From contig JAIOJX010000025.1 of NCBI GenBank assembly GCA_022376925.1, positions 8,773,141-8,837,140 of the forward strand: 64,000 nucleotides of DNA. Direction: 5' to 3'. Both the position numbers and the translations under genes were made by a program. Positions 47,844 through 58,983 of the stretch are shown in pieces. The DNA is from Tragulus kanchil. Taxonomy: Eukaryota; Chordata; Mammalia; Artiodactyla; Tragulidae. The notes under the pieces are model-generated. The model was not told the DNA's origin and did not search any database. It saw only the letters and a list, made by a program, of their open reading frames with translations. The number at the start of each line of letters is the position of its first letter. The first letter of the stretch is position 1.

Positions 47844-49932
47844 GATTTTTTACAGTACCCCTGATACGGTCATCTTCATTTTGTAGGTGAAGAAACTGAG
47901 GTCAGAAAGGTTATGGAATTTCACCAAAATCACAGGAAATAAATAGCAGAGCCAGGATCAACAGACCACAGTGATACCAAGTGCTTAGTAGCTGGGAGCT
48001 CATTAGGGCCTCAGAATAGAGTAGTTCTCATGAAGTGCTGTGACTAGCAACTTGGTTGCAGTAAATTGAGAGGTGATTGAAAGTGGAGGGAACAGAGATA
48101 GTGATTGTGGGTTGTTTTTTCAGCTTTAGTGGTGTGTTATTTAGAGTTTTTGTACCATCCAAAAAAGATGAATATACTTGGGCCACCTACCCCTTCCCAC
48201 CCCCTTTCTTCAAGTCCAAATCAAATCTGGCTGTATACCTTTGTTATTTTCCTGTTTTCTCTCCTCTTACATGGACCTTGCTGTAGTCCACCAAGCCATA
48301 GATCTTTAACCTCTGTTGACATAAGAATTGCGCTCTAATCAACTATCCTTTTTTAAAAATTCTGCATTTTAATGTGTTGGTAAGCCAGGTAAGTAAATAA
48401 TTGATACTGAAAAATTTAAACAAAGAGCTGTAGTTTGGGGAAAGTTTGTTAAAACCTGGGACTGGTGAAGTGAGTTAATTCTGATGTTTTATATTAAATG
48501 ACCCTATCAGAAATCATTTAGTATCTTCCTTTATTTCGCAGATGAGGATGGACCATGGGATCAATCCAAGCTCAAGCAGTTAGTGAAATCTTGGCCCACA
48601 GTTCAGGTCTTAAGACCAGGATGCTTTCCATTGTGCCATTATTTTAAGAGCAACTTTTAAAAGTGACAGGGGATTCAGAATAGACTTGGCTTCTGCAGTC
48701 AAGTTTAAGTTGTACCAATCATTTGTAATGTAAATAACGTTAAGAACCACAGTACCCTCTTTGAGAGTATTCTTTTTAATTTCTTTCCTATGAATAAGAA
48801 GTGAGAAATGGAACTCTCCTTGGGGATTTCCCAGGCAAGAATACTGGGGTGGGTTGCCATGCCCTCCTCCAGAGTATCTTCCCAGCCCTGGGATCAAACC
48901 TGCTTCTCTGCCATCTCCTGCATTGGCAGATGGGTTCTTTACCACCAGCGCCACCTAGTGATTTTTTACAGTACCCCTGATACGGTCATCTTCATTTTGT
49001 AGGTGAAGAAACTGAGGTCAGAAAGGTTATGGAATTTCACCAAAATCACAGGAAATAAATAGCAGAGCCAGGATCAACAGACCACAGTGATACCAAGTGC
49101 TTAGTAGCTGGGAGCTCATTAGGGCCTCAGAATAGAGTAGTTCTCATGAAGTGCTGTGACTAGCAACTTGGTTGCAGTAAATTGAGAGGTGATTGAAAGT
49201 GGAGGGAACAGAGATAGTGATTGTGGGTTGTTTTTTCAGCTTTAGTGGTGTGTTATTTAGAGTTTTTGTACCATCCAAAAAAGATGAATATACTTGGGCC
49301 ACCTACCCCTTCCCACCCCCTTTCTTCAAGTCCAAATCAAATCTGGCTGTATACCTTTGTTATTTTCCTGTTTTCTCTCCTCTTACATGGACCTTGCTGT
49401 AGTCCACCAAGCCATAGATCTTTAACCTCTGTTGACATAAGAATTGCGCTCTAATCAACTATCCTTTTTTAAAAATTCTGCATTTTAATGTGTTGGTAAG
49501 CCAGGTAAGTAAATAATTGATACTGAAAAATTTAAACAAAGAGCTGTAGTTTGGGGAAAGTTTGTTAAAACCTGGGACTGGTGAAGTGAGTTAATTCTGA
49601 TGTTTTATATTAAATGACCCTATCAGAAATCATTTAGTATCTTCCTTTATTTCGCAGATGAGGATGGACCATGGGATCAATCCAAGCTCAAGCAGTTAGT
49701 GAAATCTTGGCCCACAGTTCAGGTCTTAAGACCAGGATGCTTTCCATTGTGCCATTATTTTAAGAGCAACTTTTAAAAGTGACAGGGGATTCAGAATAGA
49801 CTTGGCTTCTGCAGTCAAGTTTAAGTTGTACCAATCATTTGTAATGTAAATAACGTTAAGAACCACAGTACCCTCTTTGAGAGTATTCTTTTTAATTTCT
49901 TTCCTATGAATAAGAAGTGAGAAATGGAACTC
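47701..49932 (+). repeat. duplicated block, 47701-48816 and 48817-49932
   Basis: 1,116 bp is repeated with a constant offset of 1,116 and no filler. I noticed no difference between the copies. It starts inside a minus-strand Bov-tA SINE. Confidence 0.94.
47860..47965 (+). mobile_element. MIR-like SINE
   Basis: cattttgtaggtgaagaaactg and aatagcagagccaggatcaa are MIR core words. Repeated at about 48976-49081. Confidence 0.5.
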
Positions 49933-51479
49933 TCCCAGTGATGTATCAGGTAATACTTAGCACCTTGTCTGTACTTAATACTGAGTTGAGGGAAAGCAAA
50001 GACTCCAGATAAAACGTTTTCTGGACTTCTGCTATTTTGAGGAAAGTTTATTTTAAGAAGAGAGATTTAAGATTTTGTTACAGTTGTTTTCAGTCTTTGC
50101 ATGCTTGAATATACTATTCAGAAATTTTATGCATAGCTTTTAAAATTCAGATCTGAAATCCGTATGTCCATTTTTCATGTTACTTCTTTGTATAATTAAG
50201 AGTCTGTAGGGTAGACAGTAACTCTAAAAAATATTATTACTCCTGTGATCAATTTAGTTTCTTATGAAGGAACTTAATTGCAGTCTCAAAAAATAACATC
50301 ATTATTTAGCAGGCATTAAGTATAAAATTGTAAGATTCCATATGTTTGGGGTAAAATGTTTGTTGAATGAATCTGGAGCAGATGGTTTTGACGAGTATGA
50401 ATTTAGAGTAATTACTTCTGCCCAGAAGTGATTATATCTGGAGAGTGATGTTGGGCTTGAGGAGAACATATCACATACTGGAAAGAATGTGTTGGCATTA
50501 GGCTTGCTTGGGGGCATTTTGCCTTTTCTTTCCTCTTCCTTGTGTCTTGTTTTCCATTTCAAAACTTTTGAGATCATTAGAACTTAAAATAATGAAAACA
50601 AAATGACACATTTAATTAGCTACACCTGTTTTTTGTTTCAGAGTTGTGTTTCTTAAGAACATAGGAGTATTGCTTCTGTTTTTGTTTATATATTTAAAAT
50701 TAGCTTTAAATTTAGTAAGAAGGAAAGGAAATGTCATAGGTTGTTTGCCCTAAGCTATATTCCTTGATGATATACGCGTGTCCATTTGCTCCTGTATTTA
50801 ATTATTTACTTCTGGTGTATAAGACTATATTGTCTTTTTCAGAATTTAATTTCTTGGCGTAGATTAAAGCATGGCCTCCTTAGAAATGGCGATGTCCAAT
50901 AATTAAAGCTTAGTATCATAGAATTTTAATGCTGAAAAAAATTAGAGAAAATACATTTTAATCTTTCTATTTAATAAATGAGACAACTGATAGCCAGAGC
51001 AACTAAGTTTTATATGTAGAGTGACCCCTGAGCTCATGACAGGTGTAGAACCATGTAGGATTGGTTCTATTAATATGATAGCTCCAGAGAGCTTTAATTT
51101 TTACAAGCTCTAAAATACATTTAACATTTAATTCATGTAAATGCTGTTTCAGCTTTATTTTCAAGAATAGCATTTTGTATAAAATACATTATACAGTGTC
51201 TAGAATCACAGAATGTCATACTGAGAAAGAATCTGAAGGCCTGTGGCAGAAATTTCTGGTTTCCCCTGTTACGTTTTACAAATCTGTAAACTTCCATTTT
51301 TCCTTTTGCCCTCTCTCATGTATGACATTCTTTATTTTCTCACATACGTAAGAATGAACAGAGTTCAATTTAAGTTTATTTAGAACGTGTTTTTCCTTAT
51401 TTCTGAGAGTGAACTCTCTAAGGTCAGAGATTTTGCCTTTTATTGTTCTTCAGGACCTCGTAATCTCTAAAATGTTAGG

Positions 51480-51700
51480 CTCATTCTTGTCCCCAGGCCT
51501 TTCTATTTGTTGTGGCCTCTACATTGAATACTCCACTGCTTCTTTGGCCTCAATTCCCATACTAGCAGTTTAACATCAACTCATTTTTCAGGTCTGATTG
51601 CTTGAGCTTATACACACGTTTTAGTCTCTCTTCCATTTGTGAAATAGGAATATACTGAATGCTTTTTGTGAGGGTTATCTAGCTCTAAACTGTCACTAGT
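51480..51700 (+). mobile_element. possible L2 fragment
   Basis: Weak similarity to L2 3' coding/UTR layout (caggcctttctatttgttgtg, cattttcaggtctgattgctt). A low-confidence call by eye. Confidence 0.3.
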
Positions 51701-51794
51701 CCTACCACACTGAGTTAGATGCCCCTGCCGTGTTTTCGTGTCACTTTGCATATCATAATACTTGATACCGTATATAGTAATAGCGTGATATTAT

Positions 51795-51809
51795 ATGTCT
51801 TCTCTTTTA
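51795..51809. repeat. L1 target-site duplication, left copy
   Basis: The 15 bases atgtcttctctttta precede the L1 poly-A side. They are repeated exactly at 60889-60903, and again at 62002-62016 in the duplicated block. Confidence 0.9.
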
Positions 51810-52105
51810 TTTATTTTTTTAATTAATTTATTTATTTATTTTTGTACATGTATGTTCCCGGATCAATCAGATGCATATCCCTTGACCCTCCCCCCACCCA
51901 GGTTCCCCCCCATCCCTCCAGACCATTGCTCCAAGTGGTTGTAGGTACTCCTATTCCCCTAGCAAAATGACAATAGCTATCTTTTCTACACATGACAGTA
52001 TAGGTTCCCATGTTACTCCCTCCCATTGTTTGGTCTCCACAATGTCTTTATGTCTATTCTCTGTTTTTTCATGAGTTCACTGTGTGTGTTATCATGACCA
52101 TCTTA

Positions 52106-53125
52106 CTAGATCCCATATATATGAGTTAGTATACTATACTTGTCTTTCTCTTTTTGACTTACTTCACTTTTTATGATAGGTTCTAGAGCCAGCCACCTCA
52201 TTAGGACTGAGTCTTCTGCATTTCTTTTAACAGCTGAGTAGTATTCCATTGTATATATGTACCAGAGCTTCTGGATCCATTCATTTGTCGATGGACATCT
52301 AGGTTGCTTCCATGTTCTGGCTATTGTATAGAGAGCTGCAATGAACATTGGGGTACAGGTGCCTCTTTCAGTTTTGATTTCATCAGGATATAGGCCTAAT
52401 AGTGGGATTGCTGGGTCATAGGGTGCTTCTATTTTTAGTTTTTCAAGGAATCTCCAGATTGTCTTCCATAGAGGTTGTATTAATTTACATTCCCACCAGC
52501 AATGCAAGAGGGTTCCCTTTTCTCCACACCCTCTCCAGCATTTGTTGTCTGTCGATTTGTTGATGATGGCCATTCTGACAGGTGTGAGGTGGTATCTCAT
52601 TGTGGTTTTAATTTGCATTTCTCTAATAATAAGCGAGGTTGAGCATCGTTTCATGTATTTTTGGACCATTTGTATGTCCTCTTTGGAGAGGCGTCTCTTT
52701 AGATCTTTTTTCCATATTTTGATTGGGCTGCTCATTTTCCCTGTGCTGAGTTGTCTGAGTTGCTTGTAGATTTTGGAGATTAATTCTTTGTCTGTTGTTT
52801 CATTTGCTATGATTTTCTCCCACTCTGTGGGGTGTCTGTTGAACTTTTTTGTAATTTCTTTTGCTGTACAAAAGCTTTTAAGTTTCATAAGGTCCCATAT
52901 GTTCATTTTTCTTTTCAGTTCTGCTATTTTAGTTGGTGGGTCAAAGAAGATCTTACTTTGATTGATGTCCTTGAGGGTTTTGCCTATATTCTCCTCTAAG
53001 AGTTTGATGGTTTCTGGTCTTACATTGAGGTCTTTAATCCATTTTGAGTTGATCTTAGTGTATGGCGTCAGGGAATGTTCCAATTTCATTTTTTGCATGT
53101 AGCTGTCCAATTTTCCCAGCACCAC
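52106..53125 (-). CDS. L1 ORF2, C-terminal segment
   Basis: A 339-residue frame that continues ORF2 from [20 protein letters not shown] to its stop. It contains the cysteine-rich motif near [19 protein letters not shown], which in L1 is required for retrotransposition and RNA binding. The shift from the preceding frame falls in a T run at about 53086-53096 that is one base shorter than the same run in the duplicate (54130-54138). With the duplication removed and the two slips counted, ORF2 would be about 1,272 residues, close to the 1,275 of human L1. Confidence 0.88.
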   Translation of the reverse strand: MVLGKLDSYMQKMKLEHSLTPYTKINSKWIKDLNVRPETIKLLEENIGKTLKDINQSKIFFDPPTKIAELKRKMNIWDLMKLKSFCTAKEITKKFNRHPTEWEKIIANETTDKELISKIYKQLRQLSTGKMSSPIKIWKKDLKRRLSKEDIQMVQKYMKRCSTSLIIREMQIKTTMRYHLTPVRMAIINKSTDNKCWRGCGEKGTLLHCWWECKLIQPLWKTIWRFLEKLKIEAPYDPAIPLLGLYPDEIKTERGTCTPMFIAALYTIARTWKQPRCPSTNEWIQKLWYIYTMEYYSAVKRNAEDSVLMRWLALEPIIKSEVSQKEKDKYSILTHIYGI

Positions 53126-55096
53126 TTGTTAAAGAGGCTGTCTTTGTCCCATTTTATAGTTTCTCCTCCTTTATCAAAAATAAGGTACCCATAGGTGCGT
53201 GGGTTGATCTCTGGGTTCTCAATCTTGTTCCATTGATCTATAGTTCTGTTTTTGTGCCAGTACCATACTGTCTTGATAACTGTTGCTTTGTAGTAGAGTC
53301 TGAAGTTAGGGAGGCTGATCCCTCCAACTCCATTTTTCTTCCTCAGGATTGCTTTGGCTATTCGAGGTCTTCTGTGTTTCCATATGAACTGTGTTATTAT
53401 TTGGTCTAGTTCTGTGAAAAATGTCAGTGGTAGTTGAATAGGTATTGCATTGAATCTGTAGATGATATTTGGAAGTATGGTCATTTTCACAATATTGATT
53501 CTTCCAATCCAGGAACATGGAATATCTCTCCATCTGTTTAAGTCTTCTTTAATGTCTCTCATGAGTGTCTTGTAATTTTCTGTGTACAATTCTTTTGTTT
53601 CTTTGGGTAGGTTTATTCCTAGATATTTGATTCTTTTGGTTGCAATGGTGAAGGGGATTGCCTCTTTGATTTCATTTTCTGATTTTTCATTGTTTGTGTA
53701 TAGGAATGCCAGTGACTTCTGTGTGTTGACTTTATATCCTGCAACTTTGCTGAATTCATTGATTAGTTCTAGTAGCTTTGTAACTGTGTCTTTGGGATTT
53801 TCTATATATAATATCATGTCGTCTGCAAAAAGAGAGAGCTTGACTTCTTCCTTTCCAATCTGGATTCCTTTGATTTCTTTCTCTTGTCTTATTGCTGTTG
53901 CTAGGACTTCCAGGACTATGTTGAATAGCAGTGGTGAAAGTGGGCACCCCTGTCTTGTTCCTGATCTTAGAGGGAATGCTTTCAGTTTTTCACCATTAAC
54001 AATAATGTTCGCTGTAGGTTTCTCATAGATGGCTTTTATTATGTTGAGATAGGTTTCTGGTCTTACATTGAGGTCTTTAATCCATTTTGAGTTGATCTTA
54101 GTGTATGGCGTCAGGGAATGTTCCAATTTCATTTTTTTGCATGTAGCTGTCCAATTTTCCCAGCACCACTTGTTAAAGAGGCTGTCTTTGTCCCATTTTA
54201 TAGTTTCTCCTCCTTTATCAAAAATAAGGTACCCATAGGTGTGTGGGTTGATCTCTGGGTTCTCAATCTTGTTCCATTGATCTATAGTTCTGTTTTTGTG
54301 CCAGTACCATACTGTCTTGATAACTGTTGCTTTGTAGTAGAGTCTGAAGTTAGGGAGGCTGATCCCTCCAACTCCATTTTTCTTCCTCAGGATTGCTTTG
54401 GCTATTCGAGGTCTTCTGTGTTTCCATATGAACTGTGTTATTATTTGGTCTAGTTCTGTGAAAAATGTCAGTGGTAGTTGAATAGGTATTGCATTGAATC
54501 TGTAGATGATATTTGGAAGTATGGTCATTTTCACAATATTGATTCTTCCAATCCAGGAACATGGAATATCTCTCCATCTGTTTAAGTCTTCTTTAATGTC
54601 TCTCATGAGTGTCTTGTAATTTTCTGTGTACAATTCTTTTGTTTCTTTGGGTAGGTTTATTCCTAGATATTTGATTCTTTTGGTTGCAATGGTGAAGGGG
54701 ATTGCCTCTTTGATTTCATTTTCTGATTTTTCATTGTTTGTGTATAGGAATGCCAGTGACTTCTGTGTGTTGACTTTATATCCTGCAACTTTGCTGAATT
54801 CATTGATTAGTTCTAGTAGCTTTGTAACTGTGTCTTTGGGATTTTCTATATATAATATCATGTCGTCTGCAAAAAGAGAGAGCTTGACTTCTTCCTTTCC
54901 AATCTGGATTCCTTTGATTTCTTTCTCTTGTCTTATTGCTGTTGCTAGGACTTCCAGGACTATGTTGAATAGCAGTGGTGAAAGTGGGCACCCCTGTCTT
55001 GTTCCTGATCTTAGAGGGAATGCTTTCAGTTTTTCACCATTAACAATAATGTTCGCTGTAGGTTTCTCATAGATGGCTTTTATTATGTTGAGATAG
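53009..55096 (+). repeat. duplicated block within the full-length L1, 53009-54051 and 54052-55096
   Basis: About 1,044 bp of L1 ORF2 (reverse transcriptase region) is repeated. The length is 3 x 348, so the reverse-strand frame passes through both copies and yields one long open frame with an internal repeat. One copy has six T and the other seven in a run near 53086/54130. Confidence 0.93.
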
Positions 55097-56001
55097 GTTC
55101 CTTCTATGCCCATTTTCTGAAGAGTTTTGATCATAAATGGATGTTGTACTTTGTCGAAGGCTTTTTCTGCATCTATTGAGATGATCATGTGATTTTTGTC
55201 TTTCAACTTGTTGATATGGTGTATCACGTTGATTGATTTGCGGATGTTGAAGAAGCCTTGCATGCCTGGGATGAACCCAACTTGATCGTGATGTATGAGT
55301 TTTTTGACATGTCGTTGAATTCTGTTTGCTAGGATTTTGTTGAGGATCTTGGCATCTAAGTTCATCAGTGAAATTGGCCTATAGTTTTCCTTTTTTGTGT
55401 TGTCTTTGCCTGGTTTGGGTATCAGGGTGATGGTGGCCTCGTAGAATGTGTTTGGGAGTTTTCCTTCCTGTGCAATTTTTTGAAAGAGTTTTAGAAGGAC
55501 AGGCATTAGCTCTTCTTTAAATGTTTGGTAGAATTCGGCTGTGAAGCCATCTGGCCCTGGGCTTTTATTTTTGGGTAGATTTTTAATCACAAAGTTGATT
55601 TCTGAGCTTGTGATTGGGTTGTTCACAGTTTCTGTTTCTTCCTGGCTCAGTCTTGGGAGATTAATCCTGTCCAAGAAACTGTCCATTTCTTCCAAGTTGT
55701 CCAGTTTGTTGCCATAGAGTTGCTCATAATAGTCTCTTAGAATCCTTTGGATTTCTGCATTATCTGTTGTAATCTCTCCTTTTTCGTTTTTAATTTTGTT
55801 GATCTGGTTCTTCTCTCTCTTTTTCTTAATGAGTCTGGCCAGTGGCTTGTCAATTTTGTTTACCTTTTCAAAGAACCAGCTTTTTGTTTTATTTATCTTC
55901 ACTATTGTTTCTTTTGTTTCTTTCTCATTTATTTCTGCTCTGATCTTTATGATTTCTCTTCTTCTGCTGGCTCTGGGATGTTTTTGTTCTTCTTTCTCCA
56001 A
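53086..56001 (-). CDS. L1 ORF2, reverse transcriptase segment with internal repeat
   Basis: A 971-residue frame starting [20 protein letters not shown]. The first part holds the linker and a reverse transcriptase with the motifs [35 protein letters not shown] and the catalytic FADDMILY. From about residue 300 a segment of about 348 residues is repeated, including a second FADD motif. The repeat equals the 1,044-bp nucleotide duplication, so the 971-residue length is probably artificial. ORF2 continues in another frame at 53125. Confidence 0.88.
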   Translation of the reverse strand: MEKEEQKHPRASRRREIIKIRAEINEKETKETIVKINKTKSWFFEKVNKIDKPLARLIKKKREKNQINKIKNEKGEITTDNAEIQRILRDYYEQLYGNKLDNLEEMDSFLDRINLPRLSQEETETVNNPITSSEINFVIKNLPKNKSPGPDGFTAEFYQTFKEELMPVLLKLFQKIAQEGKLPNTFYEATITLIPKPGKDNTKKENYRPISLMNLDAKILNKILANRIQRHVKKLIHHDQVGFIPGMQGFFNIRKSINVIHHINKLKDKNHMIISIDAEKAFDKVQHPFMIKTLQKMGIEGTYLNIIKAIYEKPTANIIVNGEKLKAFPLRSGTRQGCPLSPLLFNIVLEVLATAIRQEKEIKGIQIGKEEVKLSLFADDMILYIENPKDTVTKLLELINEFSKVAGYKVNTQKSLAFLYTNNEKSENEIKEAIPFTIATKRIKYLGINLPKETKELYTENYKTLMRDIKEDLNRWRDIPCSWIGRINIVKMTILPNIIYRFNAIPIQLPLTFFTELDQIITQFIWKHRRPRIAKAILRKKNGVGGISLPNFRLYYKATVIKTVWYWHKNRTIDQWNKIENPEINPHTYGYLIFDKGGETIKWDKDSLFNKWCWENWTATCKKMKLEHSLTPYTKINSKWIKDLNVRPETYLNIIKAIYEKPTANIIVNGEKLKAFPLRSGTRQGCPLSPLLFNIVLEVLATAIRQEKEIKGIQIGKEEVKLSLFADDMILYIENPKDTVTKLLELINEFSKVAGYKVNTQKSLAFLYTNNEKSENEIKEAIPFTIATKRIKYLGINLPKETKELYTENYKTLMRDIKEDLNRWRDIPCSWIGRINIVKMTILPNIIYRFNAIPIQLPLTFFTELDQIITQFIWKHRRPRIAKAILRKKNGVGGISLPNFRLYYKATVIKTVWYWHKNRTIDQWNKIENPEINPRTYGYLIFDKGGETIKWDKDSLFNKWCWENWTATCKK

Positions 56002-56006
56002 CTGTT

Positions 56007-56966
56007 TTAAGCGAGGGTTAGGTCATCTGCTTCATATTTTCCTAGTTTCTTGAGGTGGGATTGTATTGCTATAAATTTCCCTCTTAGAACTGCTTTTGCT
56101 GTATCCCATAGGTTTTGCACTGTCGTGTGTTCATTGTCATTTTCTTCTAGGAATTGTTTAATTTCTCCTTTGATTTCCTCAACGATCAGTTGGTTTTTTA
56201 GATATGTATTGTTTAATCTCCATGTGTTTCTGTTTTTAGGGGTTTTTTTCTGGTAGTTGATCTCCAGTCTCATTGCATTGTGGTCCGAGAAGATGGTTGA
56301 TATAATTTCGGTTTTCTTGAACTGACTGAGGTTAGATTTGTGGCCCAAGATGTGGTCTATCCTGGAGAATGTTCCGTGAGCGCTTGAAAAGAAAGTGCAT
56401 TCTTCTGCTTTTGGATGGAACATCCTAAAGATATCGATGAGGTCCATCTTTTCCAGTGTGGCATTTAAGGCTTGTGTTTCTTTATTAATTTTCTGTTTTG
56501 TTGATCTGTCCATTGGTGTGAGAGGAGTGTTAAAGTCTCCTACTATTATTGTGTTATTGTTGATTTCTTCTTTTATGTCTGAAAGTACCTGTCTTATGTA
56601 TTGAGGTGCCCCTGTGTTGGGTGCATAGATGTTCATGACTGTTATGTCTTCCTCTTGGATAGATCCCTTAATCATGATGTAGTGACCTGCCTTGTCTCTT
56701 AGAATCTTCTTTACTTTAAAGACTATTTTGTCTGATATAAGGATTGCTACTCCAGCTTTCTTTTGATTTCCATTTGCATGAAATATCTTTTTCCAGCCTT
56801 TCACTTTCAGTCTATGAGTGTCTCTAGGTCTGAAGTGGGTCTCTTGTAAACAGCATATATATGGGTCATGCTTCTGGATCCATTCAGCCAGCCTGTGTCG
56901 TTTGGTTGGAGCATTTAGTCCATTTACATTCAAAGTAATTATTGATACGAATGTTCCTATTGTCAT
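56007..56966 (-). CDS. L1 ORF2, N-terminal endonuclease segment
   Basis: A 319-residue frame beginning [18 protein letters not shown]. It is an APE-type endonuclease: the active-site neighbourhoods LNVNGLN, QETH, NIYAPN, GDFN, RIDHIL and SDHN are all present in order. In L1 this domain nicks target DNA. The frame stops at 56007 in a run where one T appears missing (sense ctcgcttaaaac), and the next frame continues at once with the ORF2 body, so the stop looks like a one-base frameshift rather than the end of the protein. A partial second copy of this segment lies at 57184-58032. Confidence 0.9.
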   Translation of the reverse strand: MTIGTFVSIITLNVNGLNAPTKRHRLAEWIQKHDPYICCLQETHFRPRDTHRLKVKGWKKIFHANGNQKKAGVAILISDKIVFKVKKILRDKAGHYIMIKGSIQEEDITVMNIYAPNTGAPQYIRQVLSDIKEEINNNTIIVGDFNTPLTPMDRSTKQKINKETQALNATLEKMDLIDIFRMFHPKAEECTFFSSAHGTFSRIDHILGHKSNLSQFKKTEIISTIFSDHNAMRLEINYQKKTPKNRNTWRLNNTYLKNQLIVEEIKGEIKQFLEENDNEHTTVQNLWDTAKAVLRGKFIAIQSHLKKLGKYEADDLTLA

Positions 56967-58266
56967 CTTCTTAGCAATTTGGGGTTTGATTTGTAAGGCT
57001 TCTTCTACTCTTGTATTTATTGGCTATATCAGGCCCTTTAACACTTGTTGTAGGGCTGGTTTTGTGGTACAGAATTCTTTTAGTTTTTGCTTGTCTGTGA
57101 AGCTTTTGACTTCACCATCGATTTTGAATGAGATTCTTGCTGGGTAGAGAATTCGTGGTTGCAGGTTATTCTCTTTTAGCTGTTTAAATGTGTCTTGTCA
57201 TTTCATTTTCTTCTAGGAATTGTTTAATTTCTCCTTTGATTTCCTCAACGATCAGTTGGTTTTTTAGATATGTATTGTTTAATCTCCATGTGTTTCTGTT
57301 TTTAGGGGTTTTTTTCTGGTAGTTGATCTCCAGTCTCATTGCATTGTGGTCCGAGAAGATGGTTGATATAATTTCGGTTTTCTTGAACTGACTGAGGTTA
57401 GATTTGTGGCCCAAGATGTGGTCTATCCTGGAGAATGTTCCGTGAGCGCTTGAAAAGAAAGTGCATTCTTCTGCTTTTGGATGGAACATCCTAAAGATAT
57501 CGATGAGGTCCATCTTTTCCAGTGTGGCATTTAAGGCTTGTGTTTCTTTATTAATTTTCTGTTTTGTTGATCTGTCCATTGGTGTGAGAGGAGTGTTAAA
57601 GTCTCCTACTATTATTGTGTTATTGTTGATTTCTTCTTTTATGTCTGAAAGTACCTGTCTTATGTATTGAGGTGCCCCTGTGTTGGGTGCATAGATGTTC
57701 ATGACTGTTATGTCTTCCTCTTGGATAGATCCCTTAATCATGATGTAGTGACCTGCCTTGTCTCTTAGAATCTTCTTTACTTTAAAGACTATTTTGTCTG
57801 ATATAAGGATTGCTACTCCAGCTTTCTTTTGATTTCCATTTGCATGAAATATCTTTTTCCAGCCTTTCACTTTCAGTCTATGAGTGTCTCTAGGTCTGAA
57901 GTGGGTCTCTTGTAAACAGCATATATATGGGTCATGCTTCTGGATCCATTCAGCCAGCCTGTGTCGTTTGGTTGGAGCATTTAGTCCATTTACATTCAAA
58001 GTAATTATTGATACGAATGTTCCTATTGTCATCTTCTTAGCAATTTGGGGTTTGATTTGTAAGGCTTCTTCTACTCTTGTATTTATTGGCTATATCAGGC
58101 CCTTTAACACTTGTTGTAGGGCTGGTTTTGTGGTACAGAATTCTTTTAGTTTTTGCTTGTCTGTGAAGCTTTTGACTTCACCATCGATTTTGAATGAGAT
58201 TCTTGCTGGGTAGAGAATTCGTGGTTGCAGGTTATTCTCTTTTAGCTGTTTAAATGTATCTTGCCA
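56137..58266 (+). repeat. duplicated block within the full-length L1, 56137-57200 and 57203-58266
   Basis: About 1,064 bp spanning the ORF2 start and ORF1 end is repeated with offset 1,066. The last bases of the left copy are noisy (gtgtcttgtcattt against gtatcttgccattc). Confidence 0.93.
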
Positions 58267-58983
58267 TTCTCTTCTGGCCTGTAGGGTTTCTGTTGAGAGA
58301 TCCGCAGTTAAACGTATGGGGTTTCCTTTATATGTTATTTGTTGTTTGCTCCTAGCTGCTTTTAGTAATCTGTCTTTATATTTAGTCTGCGTTAGTTTGA
58401 TTAGTATGTGCCTTGGTGTGTTTCTTCTGGGGTTTCTCCTGTATGGAACTCTTTGTGCTTCCTGGACTTGGCTGACTATCTCCTTTCCCATGCTGGGGAA
58501 GTTTTCAACTATAACCTCTTCAAGAATTTTTTCATAGTCTTTCTTCTCTTCTTCTTCTTCTGGAACTCCTATAATTCTAATGTTGGTGCGTTTAATATTG
58601 TCCCATAGGTCTCTGAGGCTATCCTCAGTTCTTTTAATTCTTTGGGCTTTGTTCTGTTCTTCAGCACTTATTTCCACCATTCTGTCTTCCAGCTCACTTA
58701 TCCGTTCTTCAGCCTCTGATACTCTACTGTTGAGACCTTCTATAGTATTTTTGAGTTCAGCAATTGAGTTGGTGGTCTCTATTTGCTTATTTTTCATTTC
58801 CTGCATGTCTCTTCTCAATGCATTAATTTCCTCTAATATTCTGTTTTCGGTGTTTTGCATCCTCATTAGTATAGTTTTTCTGAATTCTCTTTCAGATAGC
58901 TTGTCTATCTCCTCCTCTGTCATTTGAAGTGGTGTTTCTCTAGCTTGGTCCTTCATTTGTACAGTGTTTTTCTGACGTTTCAT
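58090..58983 (-). CDS. L1 ORF1 protein (RNA-binding chaperone), intact
   Basis: A 297-residue open frame beginning MKRQKNTVQMKDQARE. Residues of about 45-125 form a long heptad-type coiled coil (repeated ISELEDRM and LEEINALRRDM segments) that would trimerise the protein. An RRM-like part follows with RTNIRIIGVPEEEE near 133-146. The C-terminal domain has TPRHILIKLTQTKYKDRLLKAAR (about 189-211). In the family ORF1p coats L1 RNA in the cytoplasm and acts as a nucleic-acid chaperone. The frame is uninterrupted. The 3' part of this ORF also lies in the neighbouring duplicated block. Confidence 0.92.
   Translation of the reverse strand: MKRQKNTVQMKDQARETPLQMTEEEIDKLSEREFRKTILMRMQNTENRILEEINALRRDMQEMKNKQIETTNSIAELKNTIEGLNSRVSEAEERISELEDRMVEISAEEQNKAQRIKRTEDSLRDLWDNIKRTNIRIIGVPEEEEEKKDYEKILEEVIVENFPSMGKEIVSQVQEAQRVPYRRNPRRNTPRHILIKLTQTKYKDRLLKAARSKQQITYKGNPIRLTADLSTETLQARREWQDTFKQLKENNLQPRILYPARISFKIDGEVKSFTDKQKLKEFCTTKPALQQVLKGLI

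Noticed and set aside
53086..56001. A novel reverse transcriptase with two catalytic centres
   Set aside because: The second centre is an exact nucleotide duplication of 1,044 bp matching the block artefact seen throughout the window.
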